Shown: positions 9,836 to 19,756, counted from the stretch's first letter. The stretch is DNA of 64,000 bases from Kitasatospora herbaricolor (GCF_030813695.1 NZ_JAUSVA010000002.1:4092001-4156000); one strand, 5' to 3'. The notes: generated by a model not told the origin, from the sequence alone. Program-made: numbers and translations.

Positions 9836-9882
9836 CGCTCTCCGGGGCCCCGGCCCCGCGGTAGCAGAGCTGACATACGGGT

Positions 9883-9914
9883 GAGCCCTGCCGGACGGCG
9901 GTCCGGCAGGGCTC
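9883..9914 (+). terminator. Terminator of msiK
   Basis: A perfect 14-bp stem, GAGCCCTGCCGGAC (9883-9896) with its complement at 9901-9914, around a GGCG loop, 48 nt after the msiK stop and followed by a T-containing stretch. Confidence 0.85.
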
Positions 9915-10076
9915 GGTCGTGTCCGGGGCCGGACCCGGCCCGCACGGCGCCGCGGCGCGGCCGGCGGGCCGCCGCCACCGGCCCGTCAACACGGTGACGG
10001 GACGAATCGGGACACGGCTCACTCGTTGGGGTAACGGAATGCGATACCGGGCATACCCGGCGCTACGCTCCTGAGC

Positions 10077-10523
10077 GTGAATCAGCTTGTGCGCCGCATC
10101 GGCCAGACCGTAGCCCTCACTCTGCCCGTGATCCTGGTGACCACCGGCACCCTCGCCGTGACCCGGGTCCCCTGGGCCCCGCCGACCTCGCTCGACCAGC
10201 AGGTCGTCGCGGCGTCCAGCAACGACGGGGCCGGCATCGGCCGCGCCCCGACCGGCCAGACCAACGCCCAGGGACTCGCCCCGCAGGACGCCCTGCGGGC
10301 CGACCTGCTCGACGAGCTGCGCGCCAACAACCCCGGCACCGCGCTGGACCTGCTGGAGCGGACGATGCGCGAGAAGCCCGCCCTCACGCCGTACTGCAGC
10401 ACGCTCGCCGCCGACCTGGGCAAGGCCGCCGTACGCAAGTACCAGGGCGACGTCCAGCGGGCCCGCTCCTTCGCCCGCCCGGTCTGCGACGGCTCCTTCG
10501 CCTCGGGGGCCACCGCCGGCTGA
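10077..10523 (+). CDS. Small membrane-anchored or secreted protein, unknown function
   Basis: 148 residues. MNQLVRRIG and then a hydrophobic stretch (10-30) form a signal anchor or signal peptide; the rest is polar and ends with two Cys (CSTLAADLGK..., PVCDG) that may form a disulfide outside the membrane. Not a recognised domain. The order msiK - this gene - nucleotidyltransferase matches the conserved Streptomyces order as I recall it. TACGCT ends only a few nt before the GTG at 10077 and no ribosome site is visible, so the mRNA is probably leaderless. Confidence 0.75.
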   Translation: MNQLVRRIGQTVALTLPVILVTTGTLAVTRVPWAPPTSLDQQVVAASSNDGAGIGRAPTGQTNAQGLAPQDALRADLLDELRANNPGTALDLLERTMREKPALTPYCSTLAADLGKAAVRKYQGDVQRARSFARPVCDGSFASGATAG

Positions 10524-10610
10524 CCGCCGCCCGGCGGCCGGCCGGGCCGCCCGCCCCGGGCCGGGGTGCTCGTAACGGCCCCGCCGGGCCCCGGCCCTAT
10601 TGTTCTCGGC

Positions 10611-11393
10611 ATGACCGCTGACTCCGCTTCCCTCGTAGCCCCCGTCGTCACCCAGGCGGTGATCCTGGCCGGCGGTCAGGGCTCCCGGCTGCGCCCGTAC
10701 ACCGACGACCGTCCCAAGCCGCTGGTGGAGATCCCCGGCACCGGTACGCCGATCGTCGGTCACCAGCTGGCCTGGCTGGCGGCGGAGGGCGTCACCGACG
10801 TGGTGATCTCCTGCGGCCACCTGGCCGAGGTGCTGCAGGAGTGGCTCGACCGGGCCGACCTGCCGCTGAACGTGAGCACCGTGGTCGAGAGCGAGCCGCT
10901 GGGGCGTGGCGGCGGCCTCAAGTACGCCGCCCGGGCCCTCCCCCGCCCGGAGGAGCCCTGGTACGCCACCAACGGCGACATCTGGACCCGTTTCAGCCTG
11001 CGCGACATGGCCTCCTTCCACCACGAGCGGGACGCCGTCGCGACGCTCGCGCTGGCCCGGCCCCGGATCCCGTGGGGCGCGGTGGAGACCGACCAGTTCG
11101 GCAACGTGCTCGACTTCATCGAGGCGCCGCCGTCGCCGTTCCTCATCAACGCGGGCCTGTACGTCTTCAGCCCCGAGTTCGCCGCGCTGCTGCCCGATGT
11201 CGGCGACCACGAGCGGACCACCTTCCCGCAGCTGGCCCGGGGGAAGCGACTGGCCGGCTACCAGCTGCCGCAGGGCGTGTACTGGCGGGCGATCGACACC
11301 GCCAAGGACCTCACGGAGGCCGCCAAGGAGCTGGCCTCCGGCGCCGGCCTGAGCCCGGTGGCGGCCCGGAGCACGCCGGTCTCCCCCGCATAG
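10611..11393 (+). CDS. Sugar-phosphate nucleotidyltransferase (NDP-sugar pyrophosphorylase fold)
   Basis: 260 residues. The N-terminus has the family motif ILAGGQGSRLRP...RPKPLVEI, which binds the nucleotide and the sugar phosphate; YATNGDIWTRF supplies the metal-binding Asp and FLINAGLYVFSPE the later substrate motif. This is the glucose-1-phosphate or mannose-1-phosphate nucleotidyltransferase type without a C-terminal beta-helix. The exact NTP and sugar are unknown. TATTGT lies 7 nt upstream of the ATG with no ribosome site, again suggesting a leaderless transcript. It converges with the DoxX gene on the 21-bp hairpin at 11563. Confidence 0.85.
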   Translation: MTADSASLVAPVVTQAVILAGGQGSRLRPYTDDRPKPLVEIPGTGTPIVGHQLAWLAAEGVTDVVISCGHLAEVLQEWLDRADLPLNVSTVVESEPLGRGGGLKYAARALPRPEEPWYATNGDIWTRFSLRDMASFHHERDAVATLALARPRIPWGAVETDQFGNVLDFIEAPPSPFLINAGLYVFSPEFAALLPDVGDHERTTFPQLARGKRLAGYQLPQGVYWRAIDTAKDLTEAAKELASGAGLSPVAARSTPVSPA

Positions 11394-11562
11394 CACGGCG
11401 GACGGCCCAGGCGGCCCGCAGCGGCTCCCCGTGGCTCTCAGCGGCTCCGGGGGCCCTGCCCCGGCCTGGGGACCGGCACGGCCGGTACGCGCCCTCGGCG
11501 GGCCCGTGCGGCGCTTCAGGGCCCGGTGCGCCTCCGCCACCGCCCGCGCCACCGCAATCGGA

Positions 11563-11608
11563 ACGAGCCGGTCGGGACACTCCCCACGGAGTGTCCCGAC
11601 CGGCTCGT
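11563..11608. terminator. Perfect 21-bp bidirectional hairpin
   Basis: Arms 11563-11583 and 11588-11608 are exact reverse complements around a CCAC loop. The element lies between the convergent nucleotidyltransferase and DoxX genes and should end both transcripts. Confidence 0.85.
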
Positions 11609-11674
11609 CGCTGTCCGCCGGCCCCGAGGGTGGTGTTCCCTCCGGGCCGGCGTCGGTGAGGTGGAGACCGTCGA

Positions 11675-13324
11675 TCAGGTGGAGACCACCGTGCCGGGCC
11701 GGGCCCGGCCGCCCTGCTGGGCTCCCAGGGCCGGCAGCTCCGCCAGCGGCGCGCTGCCCAGGACGCCGCCCAGCAGGCCGGAGCCGGGGCTGCTCTGGCT
11801 CGGCCTGGGCGCCGTGCCGCCGGGGGCGGCGGTGCGGCCGCTGGACGAGGTGCCGGCGGCGGGGGCGTTCGGCGTCCCGGCCGAGGGGGCCGCGTCGGTC
11901 TTGCCCGACCGGGGCTTGGCACTCTGGCTCGCCTTGGGCGAGGCGGGGGCGGAGGCCGACGGTGAAGCGGTCGGGGTGGGCGGGTGCGAGACGGTGGGCG
12001 AGGGCTTGCCGGTCGGGGTCGCTGCAGGGCTGGGCGCCGTCGAGGCGGTGCCGGGCCAGAGCGGGGTGCCGTAGTCGCTGCTGGGCGTGGCCGGGCCGGG
12101 GGCCGGGCGGCCGCCGGTGCGCACGGCGGCGCCGAGCATCGAGCCGAGCAGCAGGGTCAGCCCGACCACCAGGGAGGTGATCACGGCACCCCGCCGCAGG
12201 ACCCGCCGGCGCAGGGCGCCGGGCGCGCCGGCCCCGTACCGTCGCCAGGCCTCCAGGGCGAGCCGTCCGTCCAGCGAGCCGAACGGTGCGCCGGCGATCA
12301 GCAGCGGACTCCAGGCGGCCAGGAAGATCAGGTCGGGGGTGTCGTAGACCGGCACCGACCGCCAGCTCACGGTGAACAGCAGCGCGGCGGAGAGCAGCAT
12401 CGCGGCACCGGCCGCGAACCGCTGCCAGAGACCGAGGATGGAGAGCACGCCGACCACGATCTCGGTGAAGGCCACACCGAGACCGGCGCCCACCGGGTGG
12501 GCCATCGCGAAGGCCAGCAGCGGCTCGGCGACCCGCCAGGGGTGCAGCGAGGCGAGCCAGCGCATCATCGAGCCGCGGTCGCCGCCGTCGAAGTACACCG
12601 GGTTGCAGAGCTTGCTGAAGCCCGCGTAGACGGAGAGCGAGCCGAGCAGCACCCGCAGCGGGAGCAGCACGAGGCCGAGGTCGACGCGGCGGCCCGGGTA
12701 CCAGGCGTGCTTGGAGTCGCCCGCCGCGACGGCGGAGACCTCCGGCAGCTCGCCGGCCGGTGTCCAGGGCCTGGGCGCGCCGGCGCCGCTGGGCCCGGCC
12801 GGCGAACCCGGCTGGCGCGGCACGGTCGACGAGCCGCCGTAGGGCGGGATCAGCTGGGTGTCGTCGTCCGCCCGGGTGCCCTGGCCGCCGCGCTCGCCGG
12901 CGGGGGCGGGCACGGTGCTGAGGCGCACGGCCTCCAGCAGCCTGGTGGCCGCCATGTCGCCGGGAGCGGCCTGGCCGGTCCAGGTGACGGCGGTGACCCG
13001 GCCCTTGCGGCGGGGGGCACCGACGGCCGCGCCCGCGAGCAGCGGGACCTCGGCCGTGTCGACCACCACCTGCGGGGTGACCAGCGGGCGCCGGATGAAG
13101 CCCTGGGAGGCGTACGGGTCGCCGAAGGCCGCGCCGTAGGCCAGCAGGTCGCTGGGCGCGTCGATCAGCGGCGCCACGGGGGCGCCGAGTCTGAGCCGGA
13201 AGCTCGCCTGGGTGCTGCTCAGCCGGGCGGGGTCGGACGGCACCTTGACCGTGTTGAGACCGGGGCCGGAATCTATCCCCGCCGTGCCGCCCTGCCCGGG
13301 GAACCGAGGTGTTCTGGTGTCCAC
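11675..13324 (-). CDS. DoxX-family membrane protein with long disordered flanks
   Basis: 549 residues. A central membrane part (about 210-400) starts LPLRVLLGSLSVYAGFSKL and contains LGVAFTEIVVGVLSILGLWQRFAA, the DoxX signature, in four to five helices. The first about 200 residues are Pro/Gly/Ala-rich and hydrophilic; the last about 130 after another helix (VITSLVVGLTLLLGSML) are a Ser/Thr/Pro/Ala-rich tail that looks extracytoplasmic. DoxX proteins in actinobacteria are tied to redox or oxidative-stress homeostasis. Start GTG 13324 without an obvious ribosome site. It follows rlmB, but a terminator lies between. Confidence 0.85.
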   Translation of the reverse strand: MDTRTPRFPGQGGTAGIDSGPGLNTVKVPSDPARLSSTQASFRLRLGAPVAPLIDAPSDLLAYGAAFGDPYASQGFIRRPLVTPQVVVDTAEVPLLAGAAVGAPRRKGRVTAVTWTGQAAPGDMAATRLLEAVRLSTVPAPAGERGGQGTRADDDTQLIPPYGGSSTVPRQPGSPAGPSGAGAPRPWTPAGELPEVSAVAAGDSKHAWYPGRRVDLGLVLLPLRVLLGSLSVYAGFSKLCNPVYFDGGDRGSMMRWLASLHPWRVAEPLLAFAMAHPVGAGLGVAFTEIVVGVLSILGLWQRFAAGAAMLLSAALLFTVSWRSVPVYDTPDLIFLAAWSPLLIAGAPFGSLDGRLALEAWRRYGAGAPGALRRRVLRRGAVITSLVVGLTLLLGSMLGAAVRTGGRPAPGPATPSSDYGTPLWPGTASTAPSPAATPTGKPSPTVSHPPTPTASPSASAPASPKASQSAKPRSGKTDAAPSAGTPNAPAAGTSSSGRTAAPGGTAPRPSQSSPGSGLLGGVLGSAPLAELPALGAQQGGRARPGTVVST

Positions 13325-13400
13325 ACCCGTCTAACCGGGTGACGGCCGGTTAGGACACTCTCCCGGGTGGATTCTTGGCGGCCACTTGAAGTGATCATGA

Positions 13401-13436
13401 GAAAAGCGATCGGGCCCGGTCAGGCCCGATCGCTTT
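13401..13436 (-). terminator. Terminator of the cysS-rlmB transcript
   Basis: AAAGCGATCGGGCC pairs with GGCCCGATCGCTTT (13403-13416 with 13423-13436) around a 6-nt loop. Read on the minus strand the stem runs into TTTTC, a classical Rho-independent form, 19 nt after the rlmB stop. Confidence 0.88.
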
Positions 13437-13454
13437 CACCCAAACCCGTGCAGG

Positions 13455-14450
13455 TCAGGAGGTCTTGGAGCGCAGCCGGGCGGCCTCGTAGAGCACGATG
13501 CCCGCCGCGACGCCGGCGTTCAGCGACTCGGTGGCACCCGGCATCGGGATCCGCACCCGGATGTCGCAGGTCTCCGAGACCAGCCGGGACAGGCCCTTGC
13601 CCTCGCTGCCCGCGACGATCACGACCGGACCGGTGAGCGCCTCCAGCTCGCCGACCTCGGCCTCGCCGTCGGCGGCCAGGCCGACCACCAGGCAGCCGGC
13701 CTTCTGGTAGGCCTCCAGCGCGCGGGTGAGGTTGGTGGCGCGCGCCACCTGCAGGCGCGCCGCCGCGCCCGAGGAGGTCTTCCAGGCGCCCGCCGTCATG
13801 CCGGCCGCCCGGCGCTCGGGGATGACCACGCCGTGCGCGCCGAAGGCGGCGGCGGAGCGGACCACCGCGCCGAGGTTGCGGGAGTCGGTCACGCCGTCCA
13901 GCGCCATGATCAGCGCGTCCTCGCCGAGGTCGGCCGCGACGCCCAGCAGGTCCTCGGGGTGGGCGTACTCGTACGGCGGGACCTGGAGCACCAGGCCCTG
14001 GTGGTTCAGGCCGCCGGTCATCTGGTCCAGCTGCGGGCGCGGGGCCTCCATCAGCGGGATGCCGCGCTCGTTGGCGGCCTGGAAGGCCTCGCGCACGCGG
14101 TCGTCGGTGTCGATGAACTGCATCACGTAGAGCGCGGTGGCGGGCACCCCGCCCTGGAGCGCCTCGACCACCGAGTTGCGACCCACCACCAGCTCGGCGG
14201 CGCCCGCGCCACCGCGGCCGCCGCGCCCGCCGCCACCGCTGCGGCGCATGCCGGCCCGCGACTTGGCGTCCATCTCGCGCTTCACTGCCGCGTTGGCCTG
14301 GCGCTGCTTGATGTGACCCTTGCGGGCCGAGGCGGGCGGCGTCGGGCCCTTGCCCTGCAGTGCCTTCCGGCTGTGGCCGCCGGTCCCGACACTCGCGCCC
14401 TTCTTCGATCCGGGGTTGCGACGGTTCCTGCGTGCACTGTTGCCGGCCAT
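13455..14450 (-). CDS. rlmB: 23S rRNA (guanosine-2'-O)-methyltransferase RlmB-like (TrmH/SpoU)
   Basis: 331 residues. The first 85 are a basic, Gly/Arg-rich extension that probably helps bind rRNA. The substrate-recognition domain begins AELVVGRNSVVEAL, and the SPOUT catalytic domain shows motif 1 DGVTDSRNLGAVVRSA, motif 2 IVAGSEGKGLSRLV and motif 3 IPMPGATESLNAGVAAGI, the trefoil-knot SAM site. Expected to 2'-O-methylate a 23S rRNA guanosine. It lies about 120 nt after cysS on the same strand. ATG 14450 preferred; an in-frame ATG at 14459 is also possible. Confidence 0.92.
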   Translation of the reverse strand: MAGNSARRNRRNPGSKKGASVGTGGHSRKALQGKGPTPPASARKGHIKQRQANAAVKREMDAKSRAGMRRSGGGGRGGRGGAGAAELVVGRNSVVEALQGGVPATALYVMQFIDTDDRVREAFQAANERGIPLMEAPRPQLDQMTGGLNHQGLVLQVPPYEYAHPEDLLGVAADLGEDALIMALDGVTDSRNLGAVVRSAAAFGAHGVVIPERRAAGMTAGAWKTSSGAAARLQVARATNLTRALEAYQKAGCLVVGLAADGEAEVGELEALTGPVVIVAGSEGKGLSRLVSETCDIRVRIPMPGATESLNAGVAAGIVLYEAARLRSKTS

Positions 14451-14571
14451 GGCTGTCATTCCTGTCTGTCTCGCACGCCCGACGGCGACTCCGTCCGCGA
14501 CCTGCTCTGCGTCATGTGGATGGGCCGCACCGATCCGGTACGGCCCACCCTCACCCCTTCAGCGCGAGGGG

Positions 14572-15966
14572 TTACTGGTTGTTGATCGTCCAGCGCGCGC
14601 CGGACGGGGTGTCCTCGATCGCCAGCCCGGCGAGGCCGAGCTGGTCGCGGATGGCGTCCGCGGTCGCGAAGTCCTTCCGGGCCCGGGCCGCCTGCCGCTG
14701 GTCCAGGACCAGACGGACGAGCGAGTCGACCACACCGTGGAGGTCCTCGCCGCGGTCCGCACCGGTCCACTGCGGGTCCAGCGGGTCGAGGCCCAGCACA
14801 CCGAGCATCGCACGGACCTCGGCCAAACGTGCTACCGCGCTCTCCTTGTCGTCCGCCGTCAGCGCGCTGTTCCCCTGCCGGACGGCGGTGTGCACGATGG
14901 CCAGCGCCTGCGGGACGCCCAGGTCGTCGTCCATCGCCTCGGCGAAGGCCGGCGGCACCTCGGGGGCCGCCTCGACCACGCCGCAGCGCTCCACGACGCG
15001 CTGGACGAAGCCCTCGATCCGGCCGAAGCCGGCCTCGGCCTCGCGCAGCGACTCCTCGCTGTACTCGATGGTCGACCGGTAGTGCGGGGCGCCCAGGTAG
15101 TAGCGGAGCACGATCGGGCGCCAGCGCTGGACCATCTCGGAGACCAGCACCGAGTTGCCGAGCGACTTGCTCATCTTCTCGCCGCTCATGGTGACCCAGG
15201 CGTTGTGCACCCAGAAGTTCGCGAAGTCGTCGCCGTAGGCCTTCGACTGGGCGATCTCGTTCTCGTGGTGCGGGAAGATCAGGTCGAGCCCGCCGCCGTG
15301 GATGTCGAAGGCGCTGCCCAGGTACTTGTGCGCCATCGCGGAGCACTCCAGGTGCCAGCCGGGACGGCCGTTGCCCCACGGGGTGCTCCAGCTCGGCTCG
15401 CCCGGCTTGGCGGTCTTCCACATCGCGAAGTCGCGCTTGTCCCGCTTGCCGGTCTCGCCCTCGCCCTCCGGCTGGCGGAGGTTCTCCAGCTTCTGGTTGG
15501 AGAGCGAGAGGTAGCCGGGGAAGGACTTGACGTCGAAGTAGACGTTGCCCTCCGCCTCGTAGGCGTGGCCCTTGGCGATCAGGACCTGCATCATCTCGAT
15601 CATCTCGGGGATGTGCCCGGTCGCGCGCGGCTCCACGGTGGGCGGCAGGCAGCCGAGCACCGAGTAGCCGTCGTTGAAGGCGCGCTCGTTGGCGTAGGCG
15701 ATCTGCCACCACGGCGTGCCGAGCTCACGCTCCTTGGCGATCACCTTGTCGTCGATGTCGGTGACGTTGCGGGCGAACGTGACCTGGTAGCCGCGGTAGG
15801 CGAACCACCGCTGCATGATGTCGAAGTTCAGGCCCGACCGGATGTGCCCGATGTGCGGGGCCGCCTGGACGGTGGCGCCACACAGGTAGATCGAGACACA
15901 ACCCGGTACAAGCGGGACGAAGTCGCGTACCTGGCGGGCGTCGGTGTCGTACAGGCGAATGCTCAC
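14572..15966 (-). CDS. cysS: Cysteinyl-tRNA synthetase
   Basis: 464 residues, full length. Class I signatures: [10 protein letters not shown] (HIGH) and [10 protein letters not shown] (KMSKS); zinc ligands in [15 protein letters not shown] and [21 protein letters not shown] is the CysRS hallmark. This enzyme charges tRNA-Cys. The separate mycothiol ligase MshC resembles CysS, but the full C-terminal anticodon domain and the neighbourhood (rlmB after it, ispF-ispD before it) fit CysS. GTG 15966 has TACGCT 8 nt upstream and no ribosome site, so the mRNA is probably leaderless. Confidence 0.94.
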   Translation of the reverse strand: MSIRLYDTDARQVRDFVPLVPGCVSIYLCGATVQAAPHIGHIRSGLNFDIMQRWFAYRGYQVTFARNVTDIDDKVIAKERELGTPWWQIAYANERAFNDGYSVLGCLPPTVEPRATGHIPEMIEMMQVLIAKGHAYEAEGNVYFDVKSFPGYLSLSNQKLENLRQPEGEGETGKRDKRDFAMWKTAKPGEPSWSTPWGNGRPGWHLECSAMAHKYLGSAFDIHGGGLDLIFPHHENEIAQSKAYGDDFANFWVHNAWVTMSGEKMSKSLGNSVLVSEMVQRWRPIVLRYYLGAPHYRSTIEYSEESLREAEAGFGRIEGFVQRVVERCGVVEAAPEVPPAFAEAMDDDLGVPQALAIVHTAVRQGNSALTADDKESAVARLAEVRAMLGVLGLDPLDPQWTGADRGEDLHGVVDSLVRLVLDQRQAARARKDFATADAIRDQLGLAGLAIEDTPSGARWTINNQ

Positions 15967-16073
15967 AGCGTCAAGCGTAGTGGGCACAGGGGGGTGCCCC
16001 GCGACATTCTTGGATGTCAATGCTGCCGCGGGGTCGTTACGCACATGTGGCCTACCGGAGGAGCGCCCTCCGG

Positions 16074-16469
16074 TCAGAGGTTTCCGACCACCTTGCGGGG
16101 GGTCAGCCGGACCACGACGCGCACGGCGTCGGGGGTGTCGTACGCGTACTTCGGCTTGCCGCGGTACTTGAGCTCCAGCTCGTCGATCAGCTCCCGGCCG
16201 CCCTCGTGGCTGAAGGTGACCTCGCCGCGGACCTCCACGTAGGAGTAGGGGTCGTCGGTCGGGTAGATCACCAGGGAGATCCGCGGATCCTTGAGCAGGT
16301 TCAGGTGCTTGCGCCGGCCTTCGACCGTGGAGAACAGCAGGTCGTCGCCGTCCCGCTTGATCCAGACCACGGACGCCTGCGGGCTGCCGTCCGGCTGCAC
16401 CGTGGCGATCACCGCGAAGGCCTTGCCGTCGATCACTGCCTTCGCGCGGTCTGAGAGTTGCGCTGCCAT
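16074..16469 (-). CDS. PPOX-class split-barrel F420-dependent oxidoreductase
   Basis: 131 residues. ATVQPDGSPQASVVWI, then DDLLFSTVEGRRKHLNLLKDPRISLVIY and a late VEVRGEVTF form the split beta-barrel of the pyridoxamine-oxidase-like, F420-using (FDOR-B) group common in actinomycetes. Substrate unknown; members reduce biliverdin, aflatoxins or quinones. It lies between ispF and cysS on the same strand, with gaps of about 150 and 107 nt, so it probably has its own promoter. Confidence 0.85.
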   Translation of the reverse strand: MAAQLSDRAKAVIDGKAFAVIATVQPDGSPQASVVWIKRDGDDLLFSTVEGRRKHLNLLKDPRISLVIYPTDDPYSYVEVRGEVTFSHEGGRELIDELELKYRGKPKYAYDTPDAVRVVVRLTPRKVVGNL

Positions 16470-16621
16470 GGAGCCTCTTCTCGTTCACTCGACGGTCGGG
16501 GTCGAGGGTTGGCGCAGCACCGACCGGGGTGTGCCGACCCTGGAGACCTCCGCCTTGGTCAACTGCGCTGAACACGCGTCACCGATGCTTCATTCCCCGG
16601 TCGTTCGCCCCTCGGAGGGAT

Positions 16622-17146
16622 TCACTCCGACGAGTGGCCGGGCACCCGGTAGACCAGCGCGGTGGCGATCGCCGCCAGCCCCTCCGCCCGACCCGTCAGG
16701 CCCAGACCGTCGGTGGTGGTGCCGGAGACCGAGACCGGCGCGCCGACCGCCGCGGAGAGCGCCTCCTGCGCCTCCGCCCGGCGCTTGCCGATCTTCGGGC
16801 GGACGCCGATCACCTGCACCGCGACGTTCCCGATCTCGAAGCCGGCCTCCCGGACCAGCCGGGCCGCCTCGCCCAGCAGCCTCACCCCGGACGCGCCGGA
16901 CCACTCGGGCCGGTCGGTGCCGAAGTGCGCGCCGAGGTCACCGATGCCGGCGGCCGAGAAGAGCGCGTCGCACGCCGCGTGCGCGGCGACGTCCGCGTCG
17001 GAGTGACCGGCCAGGCCGAACTCGGCCCCCGGCCAGTCCAGGCCGGCCACCCGCAGCGGCCGGCCCGCCTCGAAGGCGTGCACGTCGGTGCCGATGCCGA
17101 TCCGGGGGATCGGCGGGAGCGGTGCGGTCTGCGGTTCAGAAGCCAT
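16622..17146 (-). CDS. ispF: 2-C-methyl-D-erythritol 2,4-cyclodiphosphate synthase
   Basis: 174 residues. [10 protein letters not shown] supplies the metal-binding Asp and His, [10 protein letters not shown] the third ligand; [11 protein letters not shown] and [15 protein letters not shown] close the active site. The enzyme makes MEcPP from CDP-ME-2-phosphate in the MEP isoprenoid pathway. Its ATG overlaps the end of ispD by 11 nt, so the two are translationally coupled and successive in the pathway (IspE is encoded elsewhere). All catalytic residues are present. Confidence 0.95.
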   Translation of the reverse strand: MASEPQTAPLPPIPRIGIGTDVHAFEAGRPLRVAGLDWPGAEFGLAGHSDADVAAHAACDALFSAAGIGDLGAHFGTDRPEWSGASGVRLLGEAARLVREAGFEIGNVAVQVIGVRPKIGKRRAEAQEALSAAVGAPVSVSGTTTDGLGLTGRAEGLAAIATALVYRVPGHSSE

Positions 17147-17888
17147 CGGAGGCCCTCCGTCGGGCGAGTACGGCCTCGGCGAGCACGAGGTCCAGCGGGC
17201 GGGTCACCTTGAAGGCCTCCTCGTGGCCCGGCACCACGACCACCCGGCCGCCGTAGCGCTCGACCAGGCCGGCGTCGTCGGTGACCGGCGGCAGCCCGCC
17301 GTCGGCCTCCTCGGCCAGCGCGTCGGCGTGCACCCGCGCCAGCACGTCGCGGCGGAAGCCCTGCGGGGTCTGCACGGCACGCAGCGTGGAGCGGTCGGGC
17401 GTGTCGAGCACCGGCTCGGGCGTTCCGGCGGCCTGCGGCTCGACCCGCTTCACGGTGTCGGCCAGCGGCACCGCGGGGACCACGGCCTCGGCCCCGGCCC
17501 GGACGGCGGCCGCCACCGCGTCCACCACCTCCACCGGGACGAGCGGGCGGGCCGCGTCGTGCACCAGCACGATCCCGACCTCCGCCGGGATCGCCGCCAG
17601 CCCGAGCCGCACCGACTCCTGGCGGGTCGCCCCGCCGGGCACCACCCTGACGTCCTTGCCCTCCAGGCCGTGGCTGCCGAGCAGCGTCACCACCTCGGCC
17701 ACCCCCTCGGGCGGCGCGGCGACCACGACCAGGCCGACGGCCCGGCTGCGGGCCAGCGCGCGGACGGCGTGGACCAGCAGCGGCACCCCGCCGAGTTCCC
17801 GCAGGGCTTTGGGGGCTCCGGGCCCCAGCCGCTCCCCGCGCCCGGCGGCGGGCACCACTGCTGCTGCGACTGCTGCTGCCGTGTTCAG
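17136..17888 (-). CDS. ispD: 2-C-methyl-D-erythritol 4-phosphate cytidylyltransferase (possible CTG start)
   Basis: About 250 residues. [19 protein letters not shown] is the CTP-binding loop, [10 protein letters not shown] the ribose site, AVQTPQGFR the substrate site: a complete IspD, making CDP-ME in the MEP pathway. The start is odd. GTG 17858 has no ribosome site and leaves only two residues before PAAG, cutting the first beta-strand. Ten codons upstream a CTG (17888) follows GAAGGAG with 6 nt spacing and adds [10 protein letters not shown]; a TGA lies two codons before it. The overlapping GTGAAACCT is out of frame. I chose CTG, but 17858 remains possible. Confidence 0.88.
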   Translation of the reverse strand: MNTAAAVAAAVVPAAGRGERLGPGAPKALRELGGVPLLVHAVRALARSRAVGLVVVAAPPEGVAEVVTLLGSHGLEGKDVRVVPGGATRQESVRLGLAAIPAEVGIVLVHDAARPLVPVEVVDAVAAAVRAGAEAVVPAVPLADTVKRVEPQAAGTPEPVLDTPDRSTLRAVQTPQGFRRDVLARVHADALAEEADGGLPPVTDDAGLVERYGGRVVVVPGHEEAFKVTRPLDLVLAEAVLARRRASDGF

Positions 17889-18050
17889 GTTTCACTCCTT
17901 CGGCGAAGTGGGTATGGCCATGGCGTGCACGACGGACGCGACCCCTTCCGGACACGCCTCAGCGCCCGAAGTGCCACTGCACCACATCGGGGAGCGTGTG
18001 CACCCTGAGCGGCGCGCCGGCATCGGGCGCTGTGAACGTGGAACGCGGAA

Positions 18051-18533
18051 CTACGAGGCCAGCACCTCGTCGAGCAGCGTCTCCGCCTTGTCCTCGTTGG
18101 TGTTCTCGGCCAGCGCGAGCTCGCTGACCAGGATCTGGCGCGCCTTGGCGAGCATCCGCTTCTCGCCCGCGGACAGCCCGCGCTCGCGCTCGCGACGCCA
18201 AAGGTCGCGCACAACCTCGGCGACCTTGATAACGTCGCCCGAAGCAAGCTTTTCGAGGTTCGCCTTGTAGCGGCGGGACCAGTTGGTCGGCTCTTCGGTG
18301 TACGGTGCGCGAAGCACCTCGAAGACCCGGTCCAGACCCTCCTGGCCGACCACGTCGCGCACACCGACGAACTCTGCGTTCTCGGCGGGCACGCGCAGCG
18401 TCAGGTCACCCTGCTGCACCTTCAGCACCAGGTAGGTCTTGTCCACACCTTTGATCTGGCGAATTTCAATGGCCTCGATCAGCGCAGCCCCGTGATGGGG
18501 GTAGACCACCGTGTCGCCAACCTTGAACGTCAT
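18051..18533 (-). CDS. carD: CarD-family RNA polymerase-binding regulator
   Basis: 160 residues. An N-terminal Tudor-like RID domain ([20 protein letters not shown]) binds the polymerase beta subunit; the C-terminal helical domain ([17 protein letters not shown] and on) touches promoter DNA and stabilises open complexes, as known for mycobacterial CarD. The order carD-ispD-ispF-cysS-rlmB is the same as in Mycobacterium as I recall it. ATG 18533 follows AAGGGG. An extended -10 promoter lies just upstream. Confidence 0.95.
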   Translation of the reverse strand: MTFKVGDTVVYPHHGAALIEAIEIRQIKGVDKTYLVLKVQQGDLTLRVPAENAEFVGVRDVVGQEGLDRVFEVLRAPYTEEPTNWSRRYKANLEKLASGDVIKVAEVVRDLWRRERERGLSAGEKRMLAKARQILVSELALAENTNEDKAETLLDEVLAS

Positions 18534-18560
18534 GTGACAGGACCCCTTCCGTGGCTTTCC

Positions 18561-18569
18561 AGAATAACA
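18561..18569 (-). promoter_or_regulatory. Extended -10 promoter candidate of carD
   Basis: Read on the minus strand the site is TGTTATTCT, an extended -10 (TGn plus TATTCT), 27 nt upstream of the carD ATG. No good -35 lies at the usual distance. The start site would be about 20 nt before the ATG, leaving room for the AAGGGG ribosome site. Confidence 0.55.
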
Positions 18570-19078
18570 CGCTTTTCGGCGCACCCGAAGGGCGTTTTCG
18601 CAGGTCAGGGCCGGTCTCGGGGCTTGACAAGCACCCCCATGACGTGCTGCGACCGGTCGTCGACGGAGGCTTCCCGCAGGTCGGAGGCGGTTCCGACGCC
18701 GGGCGAAACGTGCTGCAACACTCGCGAAACCATGATTGGATCTTGAGTTTTCGCTCTTTATTCCGCCGTTTCCCGATCGTGATCCGATCTTGGTCCCTGG
18801 CGGCCCGGCTGGCCCGGGCCTGGTTCGTGGGCGGCGAATCCTCCGGCGCGGCGCACGGAGGCATCCGGGGGCGTGCACGCCACGCCCGCACTGCTGCGGC
18901 TCCGCGGGACATCCGCTCGACCGGGTCCGGCCCCGCCGGCGCCCGCTCCGCCCGCCCGTCCGCCGGCGGCCCGGCGGACTGGGCCCGCGACACGGGGCCA
19001 CCCCATGAGGAGCGGATAACAGCGGTCGGTAACCTGGGCCCTGACCATCCGAAACGTGACCAAGGAGAAGCCGCCGCC
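18570..19078. other. Intergenic region between carD and the lipoprotein gene
   Basis: About 500 bases without a convincing gene. It holds the divergent promoters of carD and the lipoprotein gene and an AT-richer island at about 18730-18800 with two GGATCTTG/CGATCTTG copies 55 nt apart. Frames crossing it lack coding bias. Possible upstream regulatory DNA; nothing else recognised. Confidence 0.4.
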
Positions 19079-19756
19079 GTGAGCCGCAGCCTTCGACGCG
19101 GCAGCCTCGCCGCCATCGCCGCCATCGCCATCGCCTCGCTGTCCGCCTGCGCGGCCGGCAACAACGCGGAGACGCTGGAGGTCAAGCCGGACAACACGTC
19201 GGTGACCCTCGGCACCGACCTCAGGCTGAACAACATCGTCGTCGTCACCGGGGACGAGACCTCGGGCGAGCACACCGGGCCCGCCAACGTGACGGTGAAC
19301 ATCAGCAACACCGGCGCCGCCCCGGCCAAGCTGCAGTCCATCAACGTCGAGGGCGGCGGGACCGCGACCCTCACCGACCCGAGCGGCGCGCCCCTCAAGG
19401 AGCTGATCATCAAGCCCGGCGACGCCGTGCTGCTCGGCGGCCCGGGCCAGCCCACGGCCCGTCTCGCCTCGGCGACCCTGCAGGTCGGCGGGTTCGTGCC
19501 GACCACCTTCGCCTTCGAGCAGGCCGGCCAGGTCCAGGCCGAGGCCGCCGTGTACGCGAACTTCGGCTACTACAAGGGCTTCGGTCCGACCGCGGCGCCC
19601 GTCGCCCCGGCCTCGCCGTCCGCCTCGCCCTCGGCCGCCGGCGCGGCGAGCCCGGCCGCGGCCCCCAGCCCCACCGCAGGCGGCACGGCCGCGGCCGGTG
19701 CCAAGCCCACCGGCCCTGCCACCGCCTCGGGCAGCCCGCTCGCCGCCGCGCACTGA
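19079..19756 (+). CDS. Secreted lipoprotein, PCuAC/DUF461-like
   Basis: 225 residues. Signal peptide [20 protein letters not shown] ends in the lipobox LSAC, so the Cys is lipidated outside the membrane. The body (about 40-160) is an all-beta Greek-key-like domain ([43 protein letters not shown]) resembling DUF461/PCuAC proteins. The metal-binding Met/His set of true copper chaperones is not visible, so function is unknown. The tail is Ala/Pro/Ser-rich. GTG 19079 follows AAGGAGAAG. It sits between carD and phoP and converges with phoP on a hairpin. Confidence 0.8.
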   Translation: MSRSLRRGSLAAIAAIAIASLSACAAGNNAETLEVKPDNTSVTLGTDLRLNNIVVVTGDETSGEHTGPANVTVNISNTGAAPAKLQSINVEGGGTATLTDPSGAPLKELIIKPGDAVLLGGPGQPTARLASATLQVGGFVPTTFAFEQAGQVQAEAAVYANFGYYKGFGPTAAPVAPASPSASPSAAGAASPAAAPSPTAGGTAAAGAKPTGPATASGSPLAAAH

